Source of the DNA: Hansfordia pulvinata
Lineage: Eukaryota; Ascomycota; Sordariomycetes; Xylariales
Direction: 5' to 3'
Assembly (NCBI GenBank): GCA_006538405.1
Contig: BJKQ01000007.1
Location: 1,426,001 to 1,490,000, forward strand
Length of the DNA stretch: 64,000 bases
This document shows, piece by piece, positions 53,128 through 62,800 of this stretch. Position 1 is the first letter of the stretch, and each line of letters begins with the position of its first letter. The translations under genes were made by a program, and so were the position numbers. Under the pieces are notes generated by a model. The model saw only the letters and a list, made by a program, of their open reading frames with translations, had not been told where the DNA came from and ran no database searches.

Positions 53128-53783
53128 TCAAAAGAATTGGGAGTGGCAACCGTCCACCTTGAAGCTCTTGAATTTGGTGTCAGGCCGGAATTTCTTAGTG
53201 GACTTTTGTTTGAGTCTCCGACACTGCTTGTTGTCATCGACTTGATTCTGAAGCGTTAACAGCTCCTTTCCCCCCGTGCACTCCTTGTCCGAATACAGAC
53301 TCAACACGCACGTGCCTTTTCTCTCGTCGTAGAACAGGAATGATTCCCACTGTGGTTGTGAGCGGTCAGTAAGTGACGTGCGCCGGGGGGGGCAGTGCGC
53401 GGAACTCCCACGCAGCTGGATAGTATCCATACCTTTCTTGATACCTCAAAGCACAGTCCCGCTGACATTCCGTTGAGACCGACAATGAGGCCGGTTTCCT
53501 TACCCGACAGATCGGCATCCCCGCCCTTTTCGCCCTTTTGCCTCTGGATGGACTCGTTGATGATGTATTTGTCGACCGCATACCCTGCTCCATGGCGTTC
53601 CCCGCACTTGTCCTTGCCCGCTTGGAAGTACCAACGCGCCTCGCCTATGATGTCCTTCTCCTCGCCATCGACGTCGAACAGTGGCGCGCGGCTTCCGAGG
53701 TCGGACTTTTCGATGGGATTGGTAGATGCAAAAGGCAGCACGGCTAGGGCTGCCGCTGCGTGGATTGCGTGGGCGAAGAGCAT
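53128..53783 (-). CDS. Small secreted cysteine-containing protein
   Basis: Two exons, complement(join(53128..53349, 53433..53783)), joined by a GTATGG donor and CCACAG acceptor, give 190 residues. A signal peptide (MLFAHAIHAAAALAVLPFAS) precedes a mature chain with six cysteines (in DKCGE, GLCFE, GTCVL, KECTG, KQCRR and DGCHS), enough for three disulfides. No domain is recognised. Phrases such as LYSDKECTGGKELLTL and the lysine-rich C-terminus suggest a compact extracellular beta-rich protein. Size, secretion and cysteine content fit the loose class of fungal effector candidates, but nothing shows a role in virulence. A TATAAATTATAAT element about 190 bp upstream may be its promoter. Confidence 0.8.
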
Positions 53784-53970
53784 CTTTCTATTTTTTTTCT
53801 CTTTAGGGGGTTCGTTCGTGCGGCTGCCGAGGTTCGACTTGAATTTGAGCGTGCCTCGACTCTCAAGGTTTGACTTGAAGGCAAATTGGCAAGCACTGAT
53901 GGTCGCGCTGTGTAGGTACGGAGTAGGTTTTCAGGCGCAAGGCTTGCAGTGACAAGGTCGTGAGAAATTG

Positions 53971-53980
53971 TATAAATTAT
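53971..53980 (-). promoter_or_regulatory. TATA-like element of the secreted-protein gene
   Basis: TATAAATTAT on the plus strand (ATAATTTATA on the minus), about 190 bp upstream of the minus-strand start codon at 53783. Confidence 0.35.
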
Positions 53981-55554
53981 AATGAGGCCCAGGCCCATGT
54001 GAAGAGGCAGAAGCAGCAGAAGCGCCGACTCTTATGCTCCTCACTGCGCCGGACCCGGACACACATTTCGAATCTGTAAAAGGGGCGGTCGCGGGGTGAC
54101 CCCTGTCCAGTGTCACCTGAGAACTGTGGCGAGAAAGCATGAGCATTTGGGAAGAAACCTCGGACTGGAGCTGAAAGAAGCCGACCAGCGAGTGGGAAAG
54201 ACATTGCGTTGGGACAGGTGGCGATCCTTCAGCGCCCCTTCCTGTGTGCGTTGCTTCGCCACCGCTCGAAGCAAGGCTGATAGCCAAGGCGCGGCTGAAG
54301 CGTACTCGTACCCAGCCCCATACCCCAGCAGCCCAAGAGGCGACACGGGAGGGCTGGCATGAAGAAGATGAACAGCGATCCCTGTGATTCAGGTTTCGGC
54401 GCGGTGCTTTGGATGGGTTGAGTAAAGTTGTGGAAGACTGAGGCGATAACATCACGGAAGTGGCGCGCCGAGCAGAGGTCAGTGTAGACGGGAATCGAGC
54501 TCCGGCGCGGATTCGAACCTGGTTCTCCAGGTCGTATGGGGAAGAAGACTGGAGAGGTGAGTCGCGGAATCGATTGTTGGCTTTGATTATTCAGTCTTTC
54601 CGGCTCGCCTGAACGGCAGCTGGCGCACATTCTCTACGCTATGCTCTCGTCGTGTGCTAGGCCGTCTAATCAGGCCGGCAGGTAAGTGACTACCAAATTA
54701 GAACGGCACCTCCAAGGACGTATGGATGGCACAAGATGGAATCCCCCTGTTGACAGCCGGGATGGGTAGGGCGACCGGGATCCGATCACACGGAGGCGAG
54801 ACAGATCGACGTGAGGCTATTCCGAGAGGCGCGGACGTCTTTGGGCCGTTCTGGAAGGGAGGTTTAAGAGGTTGCCGAGGTGGTACACACGGGGCCGTCA
54901 CTTAGATACCTGGGTTAGGAGGTAGGTATGACCTGCAAGCCATTGCCAAGTCCCGTACCTACAGGCAAGTTTAGGTACATAGTGGATGTAGCCGAGTGCA
55001 TGAGAAGCGATGGGTGCATGTACTCGATCAGCGTACCTCGGTACAGACTTCGGGCTGGTGAGCTGGTTCTGCTCACTTCCATGGGCATGGCACGGGGCAG
55101 GCGCAGGAACACGTGGGGCCTGTGGAGGGCGCCACTTCCACGGCCGCCAGGCGCGTCTGCGATGGCCCGTCACGTCACCTGTCGCAAGCGCTGTTTGGTA
55201 TTTGGAAGGGGGGGATTCGTGCCTACCCTCCGTTACCTAAGGAGTTATGTGAGGTTAGGTACTTAGTAATCATGGGGCATCCCTCGATTCGTAGGGCGGA
55301 AGGTACGTGCGAGCCCTGTCGCGCCTTCCATCCCCGTCATCAATGTACCCAAGTCTTTGAAGTGAGAACAGGCAGCGATCCATCCATGCGTCGCCTTTGT
55401 GAGTCCGTCCCCAGGGCCTCTCTTTGTGTCATCTCTTTGTGGGCGAGCCGCACCCGATCCGGGCTCGCGATCCCACCTGGGCCGCGATCCCGTCTTATCT
55501 CGCGCGAAACCCTCCCGCGTTACTGCGTCTGCAGTTCCCGACCTCATCCTAGAA

Positions 55555-55577
55555 CACACACACACACACACACACAC
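55555..55577. repeat. (CA)n microsatellite
   Basis: A CA dinucleotide run of about 11 units upstream of the Crb2-like gene. Confidence 0.9.
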
Positions 55578-55672
55578 CCGCACACTTCAGCTCCTCGGCT
55601 CGCGCTCAGGAACATGGAAGCGCGCATCGCACGCCGTCGCCACTCAGCATCGTCGCGCTTGTAGATAGATTC

Positions 55673-56269
55673 GTGGCCGAACACCTATCCCAGGCCACAT
55701 CCGCCTCCGTTCTCACAAGGCGTCATGGTTGGCCGACCCCCGACACCGCCGCCTCGGCCGTCTCGCCGGCTTCGCCTCTCGATGCGGAACTGCCAGGTGC
55801 GCCTGGGAACGCCTCCGCTGCCCCGCTAGTGGACGAGAGCCAGGAGAGCCGTGATGGTCTGCAGCGCTGGATGATCGAGCACGGCGTCGGTGTGGTAAGT
55901 GCCGCCCTCTGCCTCTCCTAGTCCCACCCCCACGCCACTGCTCGGCACGAGATCCATCACGATCGCGGGCTGAGAACAAGGTTGAAGATAAAGACGTGAA
56001 TGGCGCAGGGCACCTCTTGGTTCATAAAATGCTGATACCCGCGCTCCGCAGGAAATCAAGAGTCCGCCCCAGTTGCAGGCGGCTCCCACTGAGTCTCCCG
56101 GCGATAGTGAAGGTAATAGCCCTCGTCGCGAACCTCCCTTCAACGGTGGGTGGCAACCGTGCCTCGTTCTCGACATCTTCCACCTCGTGAACTCACACCC
56201 TTCGGTGTTGTGACTAACGACCACGGTGAAACAGCTACTCGAGCCGATCGTCACAGCCCATCAGATGAA
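55673..56269 (+). CDS. Probable 5' exons of the Crb2-like gene
   Basis: Three blocks join in phase: ..55894 (frame open from 55673 and further upstream), 56052..56145 and 56235..56269. They encode ESQESRDGLQRWMIEHGVGV, then EIKSPPQLQAAPTESPGDSE with RREPPFNG, then ATRADRHSPSDE. Splice sites are good (GTAAGT at 55895, CCGCAG at 56051). The acidic SQ-containing start and the RREP phrase suit the N-terminus of fungal Crb2/Rad9 proteins. No ATG is in frame in the first block; one option is a 13-base first exon at 55386-55398, spliced at GTGAGT to the TTGTAG acceptor before 55664. I could not find a phase-correct junction into the main frame at 56886 without a long intron, so the connection is inferred. 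Confidence 0.4.
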
Positions 56270-56885
56270 GTGAGTGAAGTCGAAACAATGCCTTTCCATC
56301 TTTTTTTGAATCCTCCCAACTCCTTTGAAGACCACTCATATGAATTCTGGCTTGCAAGGCGGCTTCGATCGCATTGTCTTTCCGTGACTGCGATACTGCG
56401 AGGGTGATCCGCCTGCAAGCCAAGGCTGACCTGGTCGTTTGATTCCGTGCCGTCCTGGTGGAGCTGGAAGCCTGACGAGCGGCCTTCAGCCGCGAATAGG
56501 AGGCCTTGCCGGCCTTCTACGTTAGTGCGCTTGGGACGAAACTTGCCCGGCTGAACACGCCGACACGCCGACCCCAAAGCCTGCGCTAGCCTACCAGAAC
56601 TTGATTGAACTGACCAGGGTCGACTTGCCAGGCCCACCAAAAATTGCCATCTGTGTCGTCCGTCACTGGCAACGCGTCTGACGCGTGCCGCCCGTTTCCA
56701 ATCGCCGACACTGCATCTCGACAGTCCACCGCCCACGCGAACAGACAACGGCATCGCAACCAAGCCGGCAAAACCTGCCGCCCTCAGCATGACCAGGCTC
56801 GTCTAGGCCCCCGCCGCCCGCTTGGCCGCGCTCTCGACATGAAGCTCGCCCGAGAGCCTGCGCCAGAGCCCCGCCGAGAAGCACT
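56270..56885. other. Interval between the probable 5' exons and the main Crb2-like frame
   Basis: 616 bp that is either a long intron or an untranslated leader. It includes a polypyrimidine run (TTTTTTTGAATCC) near 56300 and plausible acceptors at about 56619 and 56931. No independent gene is supported here. Confidence 0.4.
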
Positions 56886-59855
56886 ATGGACGACCACGAT
56901 GGGCACCGCCGCACACAATCCCAGTCTCCCACCCAGTCCAACGGCGACCGCAGCTACGATCAATATCAAGATGACACGCAGCCATTCTCAAACCGTCCGG
57001 TGACCCAGGCGTCCGATGACAATCCAGAGGAGGAGGAGGAGGACGACGACGACGACGACGACGGCAGCGACAGTCACGCCCACCGTACTCTCCACGATGA
57101 CGATACCGGCGCGGTCAGATTCGAATTTCAAGACACCCAGCTGTCTCCGGACAAGTCGGTCCCCAATGACACGGGCGTGTTGCTCCCGGGATCTCCATCC
57201 CAGGATCCCTCGAGCTACGAGGATCAACACCCTCCCCCGCCCGTCCCTGAGACCCCCGCCGCCTTGCCACCCTTCTTTGGAGCCCACGGCAACGAGCAGC
57301 TGATGGCTGCATCGCAGCTTTTTGGGCAGACCCAGTTCACCTCGGCCGTCAAGAGGCTCAGTCCCACCTCATCGCGACCATCGCCGCATCTATTTCCCCA
57401 CAATACCATTTCACCCAATACGGGCCTGTCATCCCCGCTTAAGGACCGGGGACTGCGCACATCACCCATGACCGCCGCTGTCTCCAGCCCTGCTCTCGCC
57501 AGAACATCCTCTGGGCCGACCATTGCACCCTCGTACACGCCACGGAAGGACTTCAGGGAACCAGAGTATCCCGACACCGTCGTTGCACCAGGCTTCAGGA
57601 ATGTCTTATCTCGAAAGAATCCCGAGCCGATAAGCGACTACAAGCCGCGAAGCGAACAGATACCCGGCTCTCCGGTTCCTGAAGAAGGCGGTTCTGAATC
57701 AGACACCGACAGCTCGGCTCTGCGCCGACAGCGAGCCAAGAAGAAGCAAGGCAAGGCCGACTGGTCGCTCACGAACGTCGACGTTGCTCGACCCCGCAGC
57801 AAAGATGATGCTGCGGTAGTTCCGTCCACCAGTCGCAGCAGACAAGGGTCTTCCGACAAGCGTTTGGGATCGGACAGTGGCCGTGTTCAGCCATCGCAGG
57901 GCAGCAATATTCGCAATAGCCAAGCCGAAACAGTGACAGACTCGCAGGCAGGGCAAGAGGAGCCGACCTTGACGGATAAGGTGGCAGAACCCGAGGCTGG
58001 TCCCAGCAGCCGCAGAGCTTCCTACGACTATGAAGAGCACCCAACTCCTCTCGATAGCGATCAAGAGCTAGGCGAGCCACTTAGACCGGCAACTGCACAG
58101 GGAAGCAACCAGCTCATCCCAGAAACCAGCCCGGCTGGCTCTGCTGCGCAGCCTCCCATGAGCAGTGCTATTCCTGCGCCACGGCCTGTGGGAGACATAA
58201 TTGATCGACCATCCAGCCCGCGCTCTTATACTGCCATTTCCACTCCGAACTTCCCGAGCAGTGTTCCAGTGCAGACTAACCGAGTTTCCGCGGTTGCTGA
58301 CGCCAGCTCTGGTGACGGGGGCGAGCATATAGCACATGCTGCGCCTCCTGCTCGTTATCGAGCTGGTTTTCGAAACCGGAACCGGCGTACTGTCATATCA
58401 TCGCCCCCTGTTGTGCCAGACTCCCCTCAGCCTTCGCCTCCCCACCAACGGACAGTGGAAAGGGGCCTACCAACGCTAGAGCCTCCCCCTGAGAGGGAGA
58501 ACCCTTCGGGGTCTGAGGGAAGCCAGTCGTCCACTCTCACCAGCTTTTCTGCTACTCCAGAGCGCCCTTCCAGCCTCTCGCCTCCCACCGAGGGGCAGGC
58601 CTCTCAAGCCGATCCTGATCGCAATCTGAATCCCATATCCACGACCAACTGCACCAACGGCCCAGGGGAGACTCGCAACCCAGGAGTCGAACTCTCGTCC
58701 CCGGCCACTGCAAAGGGCAAGCGTCAGCACAAACCCATTACGTATTCCAGCGTAAGCCGCGCCCGTGGAGACCTTCGCGGACGCAGCAGGCAGCCGTCCA
58801 AGGATACCTCACGGCATCCTTCCCGCCAGTCCTCGTTGTCTGTGGATGAACTGGCTGTTTCTTCCTCGCCTGCGTCGACTCGTGACGGACGAACCCGACC
58901 GCTGCAAAGCCGCAGACCGCGGCCTGCCACCGATCAAGGGCACGCCAAAGAGTTGCCCGAGTTCGGAATTTTCGAGGGCATGGCATTTGCTGTGTCATTT
59001 CGGGAGCAACAGCCCCGAGAGACGGTAGCTCAATACCGACAGAGACTGGAGAGGGGCAAGAAAGTGGAACGACTCATTGCCCAAGAAGGCGGCCGGATTC
59101 TGGACAGTGGCTTCAACCAGCTTTTCCACTTTGATCCGCTGCCGTCGGTGGAAAACTCGTCAACGCCAGTCATGTCGAGTTCTCTACGGCTTAAATCCCA
59201 AGAAACGGGCTTTACTGCCCTCATTGCCGATGGACACTCACGCAAGGTCAAATACATGCAAGCACTGGCCCTTGGGCTCCCTTGCCTGGCGCCTCGTTGG
59301 GTGGAAGCTTGTGTGGAGAAAAGGCAGCTGATGGATTGGACATATTACCTGCTCTGCGCGGGGCAAAGCGCACTTTTGGATGACGGCATCCGTTCACGCA
59401 ATCTACATCCGTTCGACGCCCAAAGAACGCCATTGTTGGAAATGATCGAGAAACGGCCCAAGTTGTTGGAAGAATCTCAAATCCTCCTCGTCATGGGGAA
59501 GGCCAAGAATGCAGAGAAGCGCATGCCCTATGTGTTTCTGGCGCAGGTCCTGGGTGCTTCCTTGGTACGGGTCAATGATGTTGGTGAAGCACGCGCCAAA
59601 CTCATTGAGCGTGAGGACAGCGGCAGAGAGTTCAACTGGGTTTATATAGACGAGCAGTCTTCGGGAACGCAGGACGCCCTTTTCGGAACCAAGTCGGGCG
59701 TGGCGCCGCCCAAGAAGAGGAAGCGCCGCAACCCTGGAGATGAGGAGGATTTTGAAGGCCGGGCGCCCAAGAGGATCAGGACATTGAATGACGAGCTTGT
59801 CGTCCAAAGTCTGATCCTAGGCAGATTGATCGAAGAGGGCGAGATGGACCACTGA
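56886..59855 (+). CDS. crb2: DNA-damage checkpoint mediator, Rad9/Crb2/53BP1 type, tandem BRCT
   Basis: An uninterrupted frame of 989 residues. The N-terminal two thirds are acidic, Ser/Thr/Pro-rich and disordered, with an EEEEEDDDDDDDG run and many SQ/TQ dipeptides (TQSQSPTQ, DTQPF, DTQLSP, SQLFGQTQF), the sites expected for Mec1/ATR-family kinases. The C-terminal third contains a BRCT pair: FGIFEGMAFAV, GGRILDSGF, KYMQALALGLPCLAPRWVEA (about 690-850), then ILLVMGKAKN and VFLAQVLGASLVRV (about 865-945), followed by a basic tail (PPKKRKRR, a likely nuclear signal). Such proteins bridge ATR/Mec1 to the Chk1 and Rad53/Chk2 kinases on damaged chromatin. I see no convincing Tudor pair before the BRCTs. 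Upstream exons at 55673-56269 probably extend the N-terminus; ATG 56886 is the first in the main frame. Confidence 0.82.
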   Translation: MDDHDGHRRTQSQSPTQSNGDRSYDQYQDDTQPFSNRPVTQASDDNPEEEEEDDDDDDDGSDSHAHRTLHDDDTGAVRFEFQDTQLSPDKSVPNDTGVLLPGSPSQDPSSYEDQHPPPPVPETPAALPPFFGAHGNEQLMAASQLFGQTQFTSAVKRLSPTSSRPSPHLFPHNTISPNTGLSSPLKDRGLRTSPMTAAVSSPALARTSSGPTIAPSYTPRKDFREPEYPDTVVAPGFRNVLSRKNPEPISDYKPRSEQIPGSPVPEEGGSESDTDSSALRRQRAKKKQGKADWSLTNVDVARPRSKDDAAVVPSTSRSRQGSSDKRLGSDSGRVQPSQGSNIRNSQAETVTDSQAGQEEPTLTDKVAEPEAGPSSRRASYDYEEHPTPLDSDQELGEPLRPATAQGSNQLIPETSPAGSAAQPPMSSAIPAPRPVGDIIDRPSSPRSYTAISTPNFPSSVPVQTNRVSAVADASSGDGGEHIAHAAPPARYRAGFRNRNRRTVISSPPVVPDSPQPSPPHQRTVERGLPTLEPPPERENPSGSEGSQSSTLTSFSATPERPSSLSPPTEGQASQADPDRNLNPISTTNCTNGPGETRNPGVELSSPATAKGKRQHKPITYSSVSRARGDLRGRSRQPSKDTSRHPSRQSSLSVDELAVSSSPASTRDGRTRPLQSRRPRPATDQGHAKELPEFGIFEGMAFAVSFREQQPRETVAQYRQRLERGKKVERLIAQEGGRILDSGFNQLFHFDPLPSVENSSTPVMSSSLRLKSQETGFTALIADGHSRKVKYMQALALGLPCLAPRWVEACVEKRQLMDWTYYLLCAGQSALLDDGIRSRNLHPFDAQRTPLLEMIEKRPKLLEESQILLVMGKAKNAEKRMPYVFLAQVLGASLVRVNDVGEARAKLIEREDSGREFNWVYIDEQSSGTQDALFGTKSGVAPPKKRKRRNPGDEEDFEGRAPKRIRTLNDELVVQSLILGRLIEEGEMDH

Positions 59856-62800
59856 GCGACTCCATGTAGGATACCCGTACCAGCATAGCATGGCGTTGAA
59901 TTTGATGACTTGTGATTTGGACATCGCCCGAGAGCTCCATGATTTCCATGAAACAGTAAACTCCAGGCTCTCTCAATATCCTGACATGCACACCTGCCAT
60001 CCAGAGGGGGGCGTGAAAGGAAGCAAGGTATCAGACTACACCAGGGATGCCCAAGAGACGGCAATAGATAATCAGCAACCAGCATTGGATTGAGAGAACT
60101 TCGGGAGCCTCGACCACCCTGGTTGAGGAGGAAGGAATGCCATTGCTATCGTTGCCGATTCTCACAAGCTCCCGCAGCCATTATACTCCAAGCTTATCAG
60201 CCCGAGCCCTTGACCAAGTGCAGAGAGCCGCACGCTTTACCTACGCAGCCACTCACACGGTAGACGCGGGGGGCAAAGGCGACCCGGCGAGTTCGACCAC
60301 CAGCACCCCGGGGCGCGCGGCGTGGCCTGCCGGGCTGGCAGCCCTCTCATCCAGCACCTCTGAGTATAGTGACCGGGCGAGCCAGCGAAGCATTTCTCCA
60401 CTTGGGTGGGCGGGTGGGCGGAGAAGACGGGGGGGGCGTGCTGGTGACCAGGAGCGGCATGACGTGCAGCAGAGCAGGACGCCTGTCGGGGTATCAGATT
60501 GATATCCCAAATTAAATGGGAGATACTCGTAGAGTCCCCAGTCCAGCTGTGGGGGGCACGCCACCTCCAGCCGCCGACGAGAGGCGGTGATCGGGTCCTC
60601 TGAGGGCTCATCGGAGGAAATCCCGGGTGGCTTGCCCGCCCCGCCCAAGCTCGACATTTCGAGGGAGATGGCTGTCGCCAGTACCATGCTAATTTGCAGG
60701 CAGAGCGGACCGGGAAACGAAGGTCCAGGCCCAGACCCGGGTCTAGGTCCAAGCCCAAAGCCCAGATCCGGCAGGGGCTCAGGCTCACCAGAGGGATTAC
60801 ATGGGCCAACAGCGCGAGTAGCCGGCCGGCCCGTTATAATCATCACCATCGCCGTCGTCGTAGCGTCATCTCAGGGTGAAAGCCGAAAGGATGCGGGTTT
60901 ATCCACGCAACGGGGTTTGAGGCTTTGTGCAGGCCCAGGGTGTGTGCCGGAGTGCCGTTTACGAAGTAGACGACAAGTTAGCGCGGGCCATGGGCCGAAG
61001 CGAACAAAGCCATTGAGGAACGATGAGGCCCGTGAGCCTGATATCCGTTCCGTAGTTCCGGCCTTTTCTAGCCGCTTCTTCCCCACCACCGTCGCAAACG
61101 ACAGCCTTGGAAAAGATGCCTCGCTCTGCTTCTTTAACGCCCGCGCGAACTCATCAGCCCCAGACGCCAGGCGACGCGCCGGTGACCCCGCCAGCCTAGC
61201 GCCAATGCTCCGGCGCATTCAGCGTTCGGGCAGCGTTGTGGGCATCAAGTAGAAGCAATATAGGGGCCGCTCATGGCTTCATGCTCCTGGGCATCCAGCT
61301 CCGCTGAACCAGCTGCACGCCATTTACTCGTGACATGGGATGCGCCCTGGTTGCAAAAATGGCCGGCCATGGACCGAGATCCTGCTGTGCAACACTCGTA
61401 AAGCCTCGTCGCAAAGGGGCTTGAAAGCATCGGGTAACCAGGAAAAAAGTCACTGTGCCCGTTCAGCCCGCGGCCTTGCCGGTGGCGCTCCTAAAATTGC
61501 CAGGCCCGGTTGCGACTGGCGCCGCAGATGCCACGACAGGGCTGCGCCAAGCTTGGCATGTCGCCCTGCAGGTTCAGCAGACTTTCTTGGTCGCCATGAG
61601 CCGTCTCCAGAACCGGTCAACAACTTGTCTCGATGTAAGCAAGTGACGCCACACTGTCGTGGCTGGCTGCATCGCGCAAGGCGTCGTGTCAGGAAAAGCC
61701 ACCGCCTGCCAAAGGGCCGCTTCCGGAATCCACGCCCTGGGCGAATGGAGGGGCGGCCGGCCATTTGCACTTTGCCATGCTGCACTCGTTGATATGCTCG
61801 TGCATGCTGGGGCAGAGTCGAAAACTTTCGCCTGGTGCCCAGGACCCTGAGGAAAGTTCGCGCGGCACGCCAGACAACGTTACACTCGCCAGGGTCCAAA
61901 GTGTCCGGGGTTGGATCCTACTCGGTGCCTCGGAGGGCAGCCCGCCACACCCGGTTGCTTGGCCTCCATTTCTACTGATGATCTCGCGCGTCAGCCTGGC
62001 CGTACTCGCACGGCTACGAGTGGTGGTACGCAGAGCATGGCCGTTCCCGTCCGTCCGCGTGGTACTCGTAATGAGGGTACTCGTAATGACTGTCGGCCTT
62101 TCCGGAAATGGGAAGACGGTCGGAACAGGTGCAAGAGATGATTCGCGCGCGCCCACTCGCAAAGACGTGCAGCCTTGTTCCGGATAGCCCTGTTTCCGAG
62201 AGTGGGCGAAACCCTTGCTGCTTACTAGGGCGTGGGCGAGGAACGGCCGATAGAGGGGCGCACTCGATCCACAACGCGGGACAGCCAAGTCGATGCCCGT
62301 CTGTTGTCAAGAGATTTTGGAAAGATGCTCGGCAGGGTGACCAACGGCTTCACGACCAGGCGGCGCTGAAGAGAATGACATGACGTGCAGACCGGACGCA
62401 CCCGCTCCATGCCCGCGGTCGTACCGGCTGTCTCCGGTGCCCACATATGGTTTATCACACCCTAGTATGGTCAGTAGGGTCACTTGGAGTGGAAAGCGGC
62501 GGCGATGGCTTCGTCGTCGTCGGCTTCGTCGTCGTCGTCTTCGTCGTCGTCGGCTTCGTCGTCGTCGTCTTCGTTATCGCAAGGATCATGGAGAGCCACC
62601 GCGCCTTGTGTCGGACGCGGCGTACGATGGAAAATTGGAGCCGCGACCACGTGGAGGCAGCCTGCCTGCGGACTAGTCGTACGAGGATCAGCACCCCTAC
62701 TCGTAACACGTGCGGCGATTATGCGTGCGTGGGGCACCATCATACGGATACTTGTTAGCAGCCAGCGTGGGTACGAGTATCGATTCAATTGCGGCTGGAA

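Larger units (their letters stand above)
53784..55672. other. 1.9-kb divergent intergenic region
   Basis: This lies between the secreted protein (-) and the Crb2-like gene (+). No supported gene. It holds TAGGTACCT-type motifs at 54905-54980 and 55225-55265, one TACTCGTA at about 54302, and a (CA)n run at 55555-55577. A possible first exon of the Crb2-like gene (ATG at 55386) is discussed with that gene. Confidence 0.5.

Noticed and set aside
54500..54535. GATTCGAACC-like string resembling a minus-strand tRNA T-loop
   Set aside because: The flanking bases do not form a 5-bp T-stem, and no matching anticodon, D-arm or acceptor stem is visible.
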